From Plakobranchus ocellatus (lineage: Eukaryota; Mollusca; Gastropoda; Plakobranchidae): a stretch of 37,356 nt of DNA. The stretch is taken from positions 1,327,983 to 1,365,338 of the forward strand of contig BLXT01003772.1 of assembly GCA_019648995.1 (NCBI GenBank). Direction: 5' to 3'. Positions 1 through 10,029 of this stretch are shown here, one piece after another. The number at the start of each line of letters is the position of its first letter. Position 1 is the stretch's first letter. The position numbers and the translations under genes were made by a program. A model generated the notes under the pieces. The model was given only the letters and a program-made list of their open reading frames with translations, did not search any database and was not told the origin of the DNA.

Positions 1-20
1 TATATATATATATATATATA
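1..20. repeat. (TA)10 microsatellite at window edge
   Basis: The window opens with ten perfect TA units; the array may continue outside. A TAGATCTAGATCTAG palindrome run follows at about 47-61. Confidence 0.95.
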
Positions 21-625
21 AGTTTATATAGGTTGAAATATGGGCTTAGATCTAGATCTAGTTCTAATCTAATATATAAATGCCGAGATTTATCCCCTAG
101 AGACTCATCAATGAATAGCTAGGACTTGATATTGATAAAGACTTGACTTTTCTCGATTTAGGTAGCCTAAATGAAAAATTAAATTGTCGCAGTAAAAATA
201 GGTTAAAGATATCATGTCCTTTTAAACAGTCTGTAAATGGATTTAGATTTATTTCGTCATTTTTTTTCGAAGGCATTTACGAAAGCTCTAAAAAAATTCA
301 GCGTCTTAGTTACCTCTGATTCAAAGAAGATAGCGACCATTCTGTTGGCACAGAGTTGCTTCCGAATCACAAACGAAGAGGTCTCAGATCATTCTCATTT
401 TACGAGAGAATAGGATTTAGAGGCTTTTAGTTTTACGCAGGGAGGAAAAACGCCCACTAATCATTTACATACCCGAGCAAAGTTATGTTTCACGGGATCA
501 TGACGTCCGCAGACGATTATTGATGTGGCCTAAGGTACATACAAGCAAAAACAAAAATAATGGTTCTTGCTAGCAGCAACACATGCAATTGATAAATCTA
601 GTCGCTAATAATTTAACAGACCAAC

Positions 626-802
626 CTGTGCACATTGCATGATTGCTGCTGACGCCCATTTTGTGTTGTTCACGAATGGCTGATCCGTCTTGGAGTTTCT
701 AATGCCGAATTGAGTTTCAAAACTAGACTTGATTTTCAGGCCGAATTCCGAGTGGAGTTGTTCAAGCAAAGCCAACGTTGCCTGCCTAGGATCACTTCTA
801 TC
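626..802 (-). CDS. Glutamine synthetase-like (lengsin-like) protein, internal exon
   Basis: Internal exon of 177 nt (59 codons, phase 0 to phase 0) on the minus strand. It is bounded by an AG acceptor (803-804, after a T-rich tract) and a CAG|GTTGGT donor at 626. The reading frame closes seven codons past the donor, so the exon ends at or near there. The peptide begins DRSDPRQATLALLEQL and continues to GLKIKSSFETQFGIRN. This has the order seen at the start of the class I glutamine synthetase catalytic domain: a 'dPR..l...l..L...G' helix, then the 'FE.EF' strand whose two Glu bind metal. Here the second is Gln (FETQF), so normal ligation is doubtful; lengsin-type relatives are regarded as non-catalytic. 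Its phase fits the exon at 1847-2031. The next exon should lie beyond position 1. A decayed copy is unlikely, because frame and splice sites are intact. Confidence 0.62.
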
Positions 803-1846
803 CTGAGATTTGTTATAAAAACAAAAAAAAAATCTGCACTTAAAGGCATTTTTGGTGTTTCAAAATTTAGGCTGCGATGAAAAAGGTATAGAGTGATTAG
901 TATTAATTTTAAGTTATTGAAAAAATATTATAATAAACCTAAAAATCGATGAAGAGCACGTAAAAAATAATTCCTTTATAATTTATTACTATGCATCTAT
1001 TGAGCATTTATCGTTTATCAATAAATTGGCCGTAGTCATATAAGTTGGACAAATATTTAATTCTTTTTCACCTATGGTTGCCATGGTAACGGCTTGATAT
1101 TCAATCAGCTAACTTCAAAATCGTTCAACCTCTGTAGTTGAAACTCAAATCAAGCATTATAGCCTAGGAGTTAGTCATAAAAATCTGAAGTACTACAAAG
1201 GTGCACAAAACGAATGTCATGTAATACTAACAACAAATGATAAAATATGTATGGTACATGTTTGTACATTCTAGCATAAGTTGTATTGAGCATCTTCCGT
1301 AGACAAAAACTATGGTTTGTCAGTTCATATGCGTCACCTGCGGTGAACTCATTTTGTCCTCTTTTTTTCTGCTCTTTTTAAAAATGAAAATTTTATATAT
1401 CTCAATACCCATTGCTTTATCACGATTCACTTTTAATATCCATTTTCCATATTGTTTCCAAATTTGTAAATTAAGCTTTTCTTTGACTTCCAATTAACCA
1501 TTCATCTTTATTATTTCTTTGTCATTAGACCCAATTTTATTGCCTTTTTCTGGATAATTCAGGATCGTTCCATTTCAAATAAAGTTGTTATATAATAGAT
1601 AACGTGTGAGAGATTGGTTATGTTTATTTATCGATATTACACTATGCACCCGATTGTTTTGGGGTTTTTTTTGGTTTTTGGTTTTGGTTTTTTTGTGTAT
1701 TTGTTTTGCTTTTTCTGTTTTTGTTTTTGTTTCTTGTTAATCAAGCTTTCATTCTCAAGCATATCAAAATCTGTTAAAACAATTTCTCAAAATCTGCAAT
1801 TTAGGCACTAAAAATGATGATAAGAAATAAATTAGAGAAGACTCAC
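803..1846 (-). other. Intron between the two glutamine synthetase-like exons
   Basis: About 1.04 kb of AT-rich sequence between a GTGAGT donor (complement of 1841-1846) and the acceptor at 803-804. It holds a T/G-rich low-complexity tract at about 1654-1740 and no coding signal I recognise. Small open frames inside it are composition artefacts. Confidence 0.55.
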
Positions 1847-2031
1847 CAATGTGCCATCATTTAATCTCATTTCACACAAGACTGAGGCTATTCTGTGATC
1901 GCCCTGTACTATTTTCTGACAAGGCATCAATGTTTCCAACAAAGGATACAGTCTGATATTTTTGTAACCTATGGGCTCATCAAAATATGGGTGTGTACTC
2001 ATCTGTCCATTAATTCCTTTATAACATAAAC
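1847..2031 (-). CDS. Glutamine synthetase-like (lengsin-like) protein, upstream exon
   Basis: Internal exon of 185 nt: two bases completing a split codon, then 61 codons, ending phase 0. The acceptor is a TTCGTTACAG tract and the donor is a consensus GTGAGT. The peptide includes GYKNIRLYPLLETLMPCQK and ASVLCEMRLNDGTL. This matches the end of the beta-Grasp N-terminal domain of class I glutamine synthetases, where a 'D..L.PDL.TL..LPW' strand is followed by 'A.VLCD....DG.P'. It appears to carry an insert of several residues between the two strands. It joins in frame to the exon at 626-802, which encodes exactly the next block of the fold. The exon for the start of the N-terminal domain was not found in the window. 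The family call is recognition by eye; the exon structure is seen directly. Confidence 0.6.
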
Positions 2032-2894
2032 CTGTAACGAACAAATACCAAATATTAAGATTTTGGTCGTGGTAATCAAACAAACAATGAACAAACTAAA
2101 AAAATGTAAAAGAAAGGGAGAATCCATCTGATTCATGATAATTGATAACCATAAAAAGGATGATTATTATAAAGCCTATTAACACTAGAAGGCTCAAATG
2201 AAAGATAAGATAAGCAGAAGTAAAATTTTTAAAAACGTGTTCAAAGCACTTAAAAGTTTATAATAGGCTCATTTAAAGGATTTCAATCCTTTGCTTAGAA
2301 AATCGGTGGAATTTGACCAGGAGAAGATTTAGATGAACTCCTATAAATGTTTCTTTGTCCAATTTTTAAAAACTAGGGGTTTTTTTTCGAGCTACCGTGA
2401 ACTTTTCTATTTGCGCTGGAAATAGTATGAAGACTAATACCCAGAGATTATTTTGAAAGGATCCACGGACTAAAACAATATTAACCAGATAAATTTCGCA
2501 ATGGTATCGCAGATAACTGTTATTTTTTTTTTTTTTTATTAGTTCTGAGAAATAAAAAAAAATTATTCAAAGTACATGACATCCTCATGGTTGGTTTTAA
2601 AAAAATTAAGTCATCAAGTTTGTGAAGGAAAATAGCTTAAATTAGGCCTAAACCTCGTCCTGAATTTGGCCTATGCGCATGCGCATTTCTAAAACAGACG
2701 GCAATGAGCATAAAATCAAGTCTTGAGAGTGCCATATGCTGAAGATGCGAGTCTAAAGACCAAAATACCAGAGTGTCTTGTGCAATCTCATTCAGATCTA
2801 TCTCAAACAAATCTAAACTGAAAAGAAATCAAGCATAACTTGATATTTTTGCATCAGTCCTCAGGTCAGCCCAGCTGAGGCTCAAAATATTATA
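2032..2894. other. Non-coding stretch upstream of the glutamine synthetase-like exon
   Basis: AT-rich sequence with poly-A and poly-T runs (for example about 2521-2538) and a short GCGCATGCGC-like palindrome near 2673-2684. No gene or repeat family recognised. It ends at the TA target site of the Tigger element. Confidence 0.5.
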
Positions 2895-2919
2895 GGGAAT
2901 AGTGGGGAGAAGTGTGCCA
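2895..2919 (+). repeat. Left terminal inverted repeat of the Tigger element
   Basis: Begins directly after the TA at 2893-2894. Matches the complement of 6344-6368 at 20 of 25 positions without gaps. The core GTGxGGAGAAxTGxGCCA is shared. Confidence 0.88.
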
Positions 2920-3260
2920 TCCTCTAAAAGCCAAATCTAAAAGTCTAGTGCAATCAGGTAGATAAATAAAAAAAACTTCAGAAAATCATTTCGTGTAAGG
3001 AGACTTACTTTCGTTCTTTTTTTATGGGGTTCTTGAAAGACCAAAGCGGAAAAGTTGTTTTCTGTCTCAAAAATTGATTTTTAACGATCTTCACGGTCTC
3101 TCTACAGAGCCCAAAGCTGTCTTAGAAATCAGGTAAGTTCAAAGTAATTACAATAAGTGCCTACCTTTGGTTCCATTGCTTTGTTTCTGTGTTTACCTAC
3201 CCAGCTTGTGCAAAAACATATTCGATTTGTTCGACTACTACTGCGGAGAACTGGGCCCTT

Positions 3261-3281
3261 GATGGCCCAGCTCTCCCCACT
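3261..3281 (-). repeat. Subterminal TIR-like motif, 5' side
   Basis: GATGGCCCAGCTCTCCCCAC reads on its complement as a copy of the terminal motif (GTGGGGAGAGCTGGGCCATC). It lies about 370 bp inside the left end and faces opposite to the left TIR. Probably an extra transposase-binding site; that role is inference. Confidence 0.6.
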
Positions 3282-3579
3282 TTTAGCATACTTCTCTCCA
3301 TTAGTAAGCAATTACAGTTCAACATATTTCAGTGTTATTTAAGACATAGCAAATTGCAAAGTGTGTAATTTTTTAATCTTTAAATTTTTCGACATAGAAG
3401 ATAGATTTATCTTTGAAATCTAGATCTAGAGGCATTCTATGCCGAATAGATCCTTTTCCTCATCACATCTTTCCGTCTAGAACTTTTCTAGATCTAATTT
3501 GTTTTGAAGGTGATTATTTTTCCTTTTTTATTTCAGCCTTGGCCAGGAAAATACATTACTTTACATTAGTAAGACTGCC

Positions 3580-5700
3580 ATGGGAAAAGTCACACCCGAA
3601 ATAATAAAAATTGCCGTTGAGGCTGTTCAAAATGGAAAACCATTTAGGGAAGTTGCAAGACTTTGCCGCATTTTCCGGACTACATTGCAAAGAACCATGA
3701 AGAAAGCAGCCGTTATCGAGGGAAATATTCAGTTGAGACCAAACTTTAAATATAGCCAGGTATTAAAGGAAGAGCAAGAGACAGAATTAGCACAATATAT
3801 TTTGAATTGTGCTAAAATATTCCACTGTCTAACAACCCTTATTTGCATGCTTTCAAGGATGCTTTCATATGAAATGGCTATCGCAAACAATTTAAAACAC
3901 CCTCTTAATTGGATGATGAAAAGCGTGCGGGTAAAGATTAGTTAATTGGCTTTATGAGTTAGCAGCCACATCAGACCATTTGACAGCGAGAGGCAGCCTC
4001 TTCGGCCATTGCATTCAACAAGCACAATGTATAAGTATTCTTTGGCCAGCTGAATCACCTGCACACTGCGTTAGGAGTTTGTAGTTCCAAGTGTTTAACC
4101 TCGATGAATCAGGTGTCACAATTGTGCAAAGCAACGTGGGCAGATCGCATCAGCAGAACGCTGAGAGCTTGTAATAATGTACTGCATTGTTAGCGCAACC
4201 GGGCAGAGCCTGCCTTCTGTTTTCATTTTCCCCAGAAAAAAATTTTTAGGGCTCACATGCTCAATGGTGCACCCGAGGAATCACTGGATGTTGTCTATTC
4301 CTCAGATTGGATGACCGGAGACAACTTTCTCAAAGTTATCAAACACTTTGTTGTACACATTCTCCCATCAAATGACTATCCCGTTATTGTCACAATGAAC
4401 AACCATGAATCGCACATTAGCAACAGCGCACTGGAAATGTTCAAACAACATTATATACACATCCTCACATTTCCGCTCCCTACTCCAAATCAAGCACAAC
4501 CATCAGACAGGAGTGTTTTTGCACCTCTGAAAGCCTCGCACAGTAGATTTACTGATGCCTGGATGCTGCAATATCCTGGTCGCCATGTCACAGTTTGTGA
4601 GATGAAAACACGAGTCGGGACATCTTTCATGCGTGCTGCAACCCCATTGAACATTTAATGACATGTTCACCCTGCTGCTAACCCACCATCCGTGTTACTG
4701 GTCCATCCACCCCTGTTGCTGCTCCATCGACCGCTGCTGCTGATTCACCCACTCCCGCTGCAGGACCGTCCACCCCTGCTGCTGGTACGTTTGTCTTTAG
4801 TAACTGCTGAGCCATCCACCACTACTGCTGGTCCATCCGTAACACCTGCTGGTCCATCCATGACAGCTGCTAGTCCATCCATGACAGCTGTTGGTCCATC
4901 CATGACGGCTGCTGGTCGATCTTTACTTACATCATGATCCCTTGGTGTCTGTGCAAGTTTTGTCCTTGTCAGCCTCATTGATCCTAAAGAGTATTTAAAG
5001 GTAAAAATTCGAGTTGCTTTGCCAGTCTCATCTTTATATTGGAGGTCTATCTAATTTTTATTCTGACATCGTGAGAAGCAAAAGAGATTAGAGCTAAGAG
5101 AAGGGCGTTGGGAGAAAAAGTAAGACCACCTTTGTGACATAAACGAATCGCCGAGGAGAGAGATTACGAGTATCACGCCAATAGATTTTTAGAAGAGATT
5201 TGAGGGCTGTCTGTTTAATTTTTGTTTTGTTGACATAAGCACCTCCCAGAAAAGAAACCAACCCGGAGGCCTCAAAAGAGGAAAGAGCATATTACCAGTT
5301 TCCACACTAGAGTTGAAACGGGTCAAGGAGTCGGTGCAGAAGGCGGCGCCAAAGAAATCCATCAGCAAGAAGCTAGACTTTGTTGAAGATTCAGACAGCG
5401 ATGTCAGCATCATCGACATTTTAAATGCAGTGATGAGAAAAGTGGTAACATCGACTACGACATACAAGAATTAACTTGTTTGACAAAGTGAAAGAAAATG
5501 ATTACATTGAGTGCGAGTTCATGACTAAAAGCACACAATTTAATTATACTATCTTAAAAGAAAGGGATGAAGACGATAATGTACAGATGGATTTTTTAAG
5601 AGAAAGAGCAAAACCACTTTCACACTTAGTGAAACCAATCGTTGAAGGTATGGCTTCAGTCCATATCAACTCTAGGCTAACTTTGACTGTCACTTCGTAG
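3580..5700 (+). pseudogene. Pogo/Tigger-type DDD transposase, frameshifted
   Basis: Starts MGKVTPEIIKIAVEAV with a Psq-type helix-turn-helix (about 3580-3720). The first frame stops after 3945. Motifs continue in shifted frames: FNLDESGVT with the first catalytic Asp at 4103-4105, then an open frame 4257-4658 containing MLNGAPEES, DWMTGDNFLKVIKHFV, NNHESHIS and QPSDRSVFAPLK. The usual 'DNHESH' Asp is Asn (AAC, 4398-4400); the third Asp is kept at 4506-4508, but the 'HxxQPLD' context is degraded. An APST-rich linker (about 4690-4930) is followed by a basic/acidic block with KKLDFVEDSDSDVS (ending about 5470) and, at 5476-5700, a tail frame with NDYIECEF and VQMDFLRERAKP, typical of the C-terminus of these proteins. 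Role when intact: cutting and pasting the element at TA sites in the nucleus. Now inactive. Confidence 0.87.
4830..4913 (+). repeat. 21-bp minisatellite inside the transposase linker
   Basis: Four units of exactly 21 bp start at 4830, 4851, 4872 and 4893, with a partial unit from 4914; consensus GGTCCATCCATGACAGCTGC plus one base. Translated in one frame the unit is the heptad GPSMTAA. Upstream (4694-4800) more diverged APST repeats occur in another frame, so the linker probably grew by unit slippage. Confidence 0.85.
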
Positions 5701-6084
5701 AAATCAGTTTGCACTCTCAGTAACAATCTTATAATATCAGTGTAGTCTAGTTTTTCCTTTTTTTTATTATATATATAACCCAGTTCCGTTCCTCTCAGTC
5801 ATTCGTTTTCCTTTTCATTATTTTTTATAACTTAGCAATTTGTCTCCATATCTATGTCGTGTACATAATGCGTAATGCGTGTAACCAATAATTCAGTGAT
5901 TTCTTTATCACTTTATGACACCAGTATATTTGTAATTGTAAATCATAAGCAAAGCAGTGGTTACAAACCTGTCTCTTTTCCTTTTGACAGTAGTTTACTC
6001 TTTTTGCTTTGTGATCTTATCGAACTAGCCAATGAATCAGTTTTGAATAAGTACAGTGTTCATTTGATATCTTATATTTTAGCT

Positions 6085-6168
6085 CTGGCCCATTTTTCTC
6101 TATCCGGCCCGACTCTCCCAATTTGGGTGGCCCATCTCTTTCCACCCATGGCCCACTTCTCACCATGT
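6085..6168 (-). repeat. Array of three subterminal TIR-like motifs, 3' side
   Basis: Three related 21-bp blocks begin CTGGCCCATTT (6085), GTGGCCCATCT (6127) and ATGGCCCACTT (6148), each followed by a pyrimidine-rich TCTCCCC-like half. They are in the same orientation as the right TIR (TGGCTCATTTCTCCTCAC). The block at 3261 gives the matching site at the other end. Confidence 0.65.
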
Positions 6169-6343
6169 GCATATTTTTATTTCAACTCTTGATATATACC
6201 CGTTTTCATTTCAGCACAGTTCTAAGACTTTTGACAGGGTTTTTTTGATTTGTTTTTGTTTTCTTCAGAAAAATGTTGAATCTTTTCAGTGTATGTTTAT
6301 TGCGTCAAAAGTCATGTCGGATTATTTTTAGAATCTCCTATGG

Positions 6344-6368
6344 TGGCTCATTTCTCCTCACTCTCCCC
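6344..6368 (-). repeat. Right terminal inverted repeat of the Tigger element
   Basis: Complement of the left TIR, ending at CCCC before TA (6369-6370). Five mismatches over 25 bp. Confidence 0.88.
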
Positions 6369-6450
6369 TAATAATAAAAGTCAAAATTCTAAAATGTTGT
6401 CCTCAGAATCGTGTTCAGCGTTGACTTGACTACGAATTTAATTGTATGAA

Positions 6451-6504
6451 CGGGTGAGTGGAACCGCAATATCGTGATTCAGAGGAAAGAAAAAGAGAGG
6501 GAGG

Positions 6505-6537
<33 letters not shown>

Positions 6538-6680
6538 AAAGAGAGTAGGTATAATACAAACAATCCAAATGTCGACATCAGATGCCACTACATTTAGATC
6601 TAAGTGAACCCTTGACTCTAGATCTAAATAAAATGCGCGGCATATTAAACTGAAATGAGATGCCGCGGTTTTCCCTCATC
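6451..6680 (+). repeat. Dispersed repeat, copy A of a direct pair
   Basis: Shares an ordered series of blocks with 7041-7225: AACCGCAA-ACCGTGATTCAGAG, a GA-rich tract, GAGAGTAGGT, CATTTAGATCTAAGTGAACCC, TCTAGATC, GTGCGCG/ATGCGCGG, and a final TTCCCT. Copy A carries an expanded (GATA)n(GA)n tract at 6505-6538. Family unknown; no tRNA-like promoter seen. Confidence 0.75.
6505..6538. repeat. (GATA)n(GA)n microsatellite
   Basis: GATA units grade into GA units inside the dispersed repeat copy A; copy B has only the GA part (about 7070-7085). Confidence 0.95.
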
Positions 6681-7040
6681 TATTAATATTTGCGCTAGGC
6701 TATAAAAAAAACAACAACAAACGAACGAACAGGGTAAACAAAAGAAAGAGAAAAAAAGAAAGAAAGAAAAAAACAAGCAACTCAAAACCTTGAAAGTTGT
6801 TCCAATTCCAAAAGCTGGCGGTTATTAAAATTTTCTTTTTCCTCTTTCTTAGGAAGATACTTCTTTAAATAAAAAAAAAATAAAAAAATAAATGTCCCTG
6901 TTCTCAATTTCATATTTTATGAACCTACCTACAAACTTTGATGTATCTGAGTTGGTCATCTTTTAGATTACCATATTCGTCAAGTTGTTGGCCTAGCTCC
7001 AATAAATATAGACTAGTTACTGTATAACCCGTTCTACAAA

Positions 7041-7225
7041 CGGTGAAGGTAAACCGCAACACCGTGATTCAGAGAGAGAGAGAGAAAGAGAGTAGGTTTG
7101 ATGCAAATAAACTAAATGTTGAAAAGAGATACCGCTTCAAACATTTAGATCTAAGTGAACCCTAGAATCTAGATCCAAAAAAGTGCGCGCTGTAATGAAA
7201 TGAAATTAGGTACCCAGGGATTCCC
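7041..7225 (+). repeat. Dispersed repeat, copy B of a direct pair
   Basis: Same block order as copy A at 6451-6680, about 590 bp downstream and in the same orientation, but shorter because the GATA tract is absent. Confidence 0.75.
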
Positions 7226-7289
7226 TTATTATCACTTCTAGAAGCTCTCGTAGTCCAAACCCTGTCATCAGATGACCGATGGTTCCCAG

Positions 7290-8870
7290 GTAGCTTATCC
7301 ACCCAGTTGATGAACGTAGGTAACTGTCAGCAGGCTCGCTGTCAACAATGAGCTGGGCTTTTCCACCAAAAGAAGTTGATCAAATGTGAGCAAAAGCTTG
7401 ACCCTGTATTTGGCTGCTATATTTGATACAAATTAGAAAGTGCAATTCATGTTTTGGGCTGCATGTCGATCATGGACAAGACGGTGATCGTGCTCTTGCC
7501 ATAATAACTTCCTTCTAACACTGCTTGCATCAGTCCAGACCAACCGATGCGCGGTGTTCGTAGAAATCTAGAACTTTTCATAATAGGTATAGTTTTTTGA
7601 GATATCTTCAAACCTGAAGTCCTGAAACTCTTCCTACTGTAACGAGATGTCAATATTTGATTAACCGAAAAAGTGAACTGGGATCTGACCAGGGGTGGAT
7701 GTTTGAAGTGCAGTTACACTGGTATCATATCTCGGCGTATCAGCCTGTGTGAAGCTTATTATTTGGGGTTGCTGCTCCAATCATTCCAACCCCATGGAAT
7801 GTTCCTAAAACTTCCATTGTTCTAAGGTCGTGATCGATATGATCTGCCACAAACTGTGTAAAGCTGTCAAACTTATACCAGAAAGATATGTACCTTGACC
7901 GGACGCTGCATACTGTTCGAAGCGTTGAACTTCATGATAAGATGAATAGAATCTAAGACTGAGCAACAAGTCAATTAGAGACCAAGACAAATGAAAGTGA
8001 TGTAGTTACACAATAAGTCCAATTTGAAGAGGTGATGTTTAAATATTTGTCTTCATTGACCAGTTGAAGCTGTATTCAATTATGTTTCCCCCCCTGTTGT
8101 ACATCAAAGTCTGTAGGAATAAAACGAGTGAGGCTGGTAAATAAAATATATGTTCCTCAAGATCACTGACCACTTCTCTAGCGGGGTTAAAACTCTTTTG
8201 AGAATTGTTTACCTCTTACGCCTGTTAAGATTAGTTTTAAGGGAGTGTGGATGATACTACATTTTTCAGTGGAGGTTTTACTTTTTGTTTTGATTCCAAA
8301 TTGATCTAATATTTTTTCAGCAGTCATCCAGATTGGGAAACACAATCCTTTCCCTACATGTTTGTGATGACGATGTCACTATACAAAGTTTTCATAACTT
8401 CTTCATCGTGTAACCTCTAGAGTAAAGCTCTTCACCTCCCACATACTCCCGCATTTTCTGGCACAAGTCACCCACGGTAAGCTGCCCAAGTTATTCTGTC
8501 AGCTCGATGTGTGGACTTGATAAACAGAAACATCGACTTCTTTCTTTGGTCTTTTGTAGACATCCCACAAAGTAGGCAGTCATGGGCAAAGTCAAATTCA
8601 GCTGTAAAAGAGCGAAGACTAGCTTTCTTTGAAGCTGACCATTGCTCTCTTTTCCTATTCAAATCTCCCTTAATTGAATTTTCATTCGATTAGTCATTAT
8701 GACTCTTGGTTTTTAGAATCTGGCCTGATAAAAATCAAGCACGACACGCCTTCTGAAAATCAGCAACACCTTTTTGTGTCACGATATTATTTGTTTTCTG
8801 GCCGTCACTCAGGGACTGATTACACAGAGCACAAATATCTTTGTTTGAGGGACCTGCAGCAAAAAATTTA
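7290..8870 (-). pseudogene. Decayed multi-copy orphan transposon-like protein, family member 1
   Basis: Minus-strand remnant broken by many stops and frameshifts, readable in order from high to low coordinates. Two N-terminal Cys pairs come first: CALCNQSLSDGQ (about 8800-8835) and FDFAHDCLLCGMSTKDQRKK (about 8540-8590). Next are PLQIGLIV-x-LHHF (about 7995-8040) and SSYHEVQRFEQYAASGQGT (about 7885-7945). WSGLMQAVLEGSYYGKSTI followed by SMIDMQP (about 7455-7545) and LLTFDQLLL (about 7365-7396) come last, then HQLGG near 7300. I recognise this motif order from long, repetitive hypothetical proteins found many times over in mollusc, cnidarian and other invertebrate genomes, but know no accepted superfamily name. 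The C-terminal half is missing; the trace fades where dispersed repeat copy B lies. Mobility is inferred from copy number in such genomes. Function is not known. Confidence 0.62.
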
Positions 8871-8897
8871 CAAGCAAAAGGATGCCAGAGTAAAAGC

Positions 8898-8968
<71 letters not shown>
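8898..8968. repeat. (AAT)n microsatellite
   Basis: About 23 perfect AAT units directly upstream of the readable N-terminus of the minus-strand orphan pseudogene. Homopolymeric Leu, Ile, Tyr or Asn frames across it are artefacts. Confidence 0.97.
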
Positions 8969-9059
8969 GTTGATGGTGATCGAAATGCCACAAGGAAACA
9001 AAAAAAACTACCACCACCACCACCACACAAAAATCAACAATAAAGGCATCAGTGAATGA

Positions 9060-10029
9060 CGGTAATATGGTTTGTCCTTTACAATAACAGTAATACAGTA
9101 ATACTCTTTATTGATAACTATAATAGTAGTAAGTATACAAGAGAAATCACTAACCTATAGAGAGAAACGAAACAATGGAGCCACAATCATATATTCAATT
9201 TTAAAATAAAATTTGCGTCTTCTTGGACTCAAACCAATGAAATCTAAATACACTTGCTCACTGCCCTACTGTGGTGCCACAACTAACTAGATTCACTGAG
9301 CCAGCCGAACCACTCCATGAAAATTTAGTAAAGCGCACAGGTGAATGCATCCTCGATTTTAAACGGGTTTCAGACATCTCGCGAACATTACATTTTTCTG
9401 CTTTTATATATATGTAAAAAAAATTTATGAAAACAAACAAATGCAACAAATTCAAATTCTTTTGCAATGAAATTGAAGAGAAACTGTTCATGGGCTCCTC
9501 TAATGATTGACTTACACGTGAGTGCATGCGTTGTCCGTTTTCTAACACTAGTAAAGCTTGGCGTGACTTTTTTAGTAGATCTAGATTAAAATTTGTGATA
9601 TATTAAATACTGTATCATCGTATTTGTATTCATTTTTACGCCTAAAAAATGAAGGGGGTGTAGACCGATTGTATGAGTTGATTTTGTGATATGAGTAGCA
9701 TTATTTTGTTTCCCATTTTACGCCTGAAAAGTGAAGAGGTGTAGAACTAGACTTGAATGTTATGTATATTTGAAATTATCGGGATAGTTTTCATTTACGT
9801 ATAATTTTAAGGTCTTACCTGTAAAAAGCTTGTGCATCTTTTTTTTTCTTTCTTTTTTTTTTTTTAGCGCTGTTAATCATTTCTTTCAAAGACCTCGATT
9901 AATAGTAGCTTTATCTATTCTTTTCTCTGCGCCCGAACTTAACTGCTTTTTTTAAAAGCATATTTTGGAAGTTGGGTCCAGCAATGCACACGCTCAAGAG
10001 TTTATCACAATGCCCATTTGTCATAGCAG
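9060..10029. other. Non-coding stretch with an approximately 82-bp tandem duplication
   Basis: AT-rich, no gene recognised. It contains the duplicated block listed at 9592-9755 and poly-T near 9839-9864. Confidence 0.5.
9592..9755 (+). repeat. Tandem duplication, period about 82 bp
   Basis: Two diverged units each hold TTGTGATAT followed by TTTTACGCCT-AAAA-TGAAG-GGTGTAGA. The ACGCC blocks begin near 9637 and 9719. A further isolated CCATTTTACGCC occurs near 18521, so this may be a dispersed family. Confidence 0.6.

Larger units (their letters stand above)
2895..6368 (+). mobile_element. Tigger/pogo-like DNA transposon, nearly full length
   Basis: About 3.47-kb element flanked by TA on both sides (2893-2894 and 6369-6370), the target duplication of the Tc1/mariner-pogo group. 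The outer 25 bp are imperfect inverted repeats with 20 of 25 matches: left starts GGGAATAGTGGGGAGAAGTG, right complement starts GGGGAGAGTGAGGAGAAATG. Between them, on the plus strand, lie a helix-turn-helix region, a DDD-type catalytic domain, an APST-rich linker and a tail region in the order expected of a pogo-type transposase. Frameshifts and a lost catalytic Asp make it non-autonomous now. The AT-rich 5' segment (2920-3579) and 3' segment (5701-6340) hold extra copies of the TIR motif. Both ends and the TSD are visible, so the borders are firm. Confidence 0.88.

Noticed and set aside
1614-1811. 65-codon Phe-rich plus-strand frame
   Set aside because: Encoded by T/G low-complexity sequence within the intron of the glutamine synthetase-like gene.
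4692-4978. Minus-strand frame with AVMDG-type repeats and plus-strand Leu/Pro-rich frame
   Set aside because: Alternative readings of the 21-bp minisatellite; the APST heptad frame on the plus strand fits the transposase linker.
5189-5467. 92-codon minus-strand frame
   Set aside because: Shadow of the plus-strand transposase C-terminal block containing KKLDFVEDSDSDVS.
8735-9059. Open frames with long Leu, Tyr, Ile or Asn runs
   Set aside because: They are translations of the (AAT)n microsatellite on both strands; only the part below 8870 on the minus strand has real motif content.
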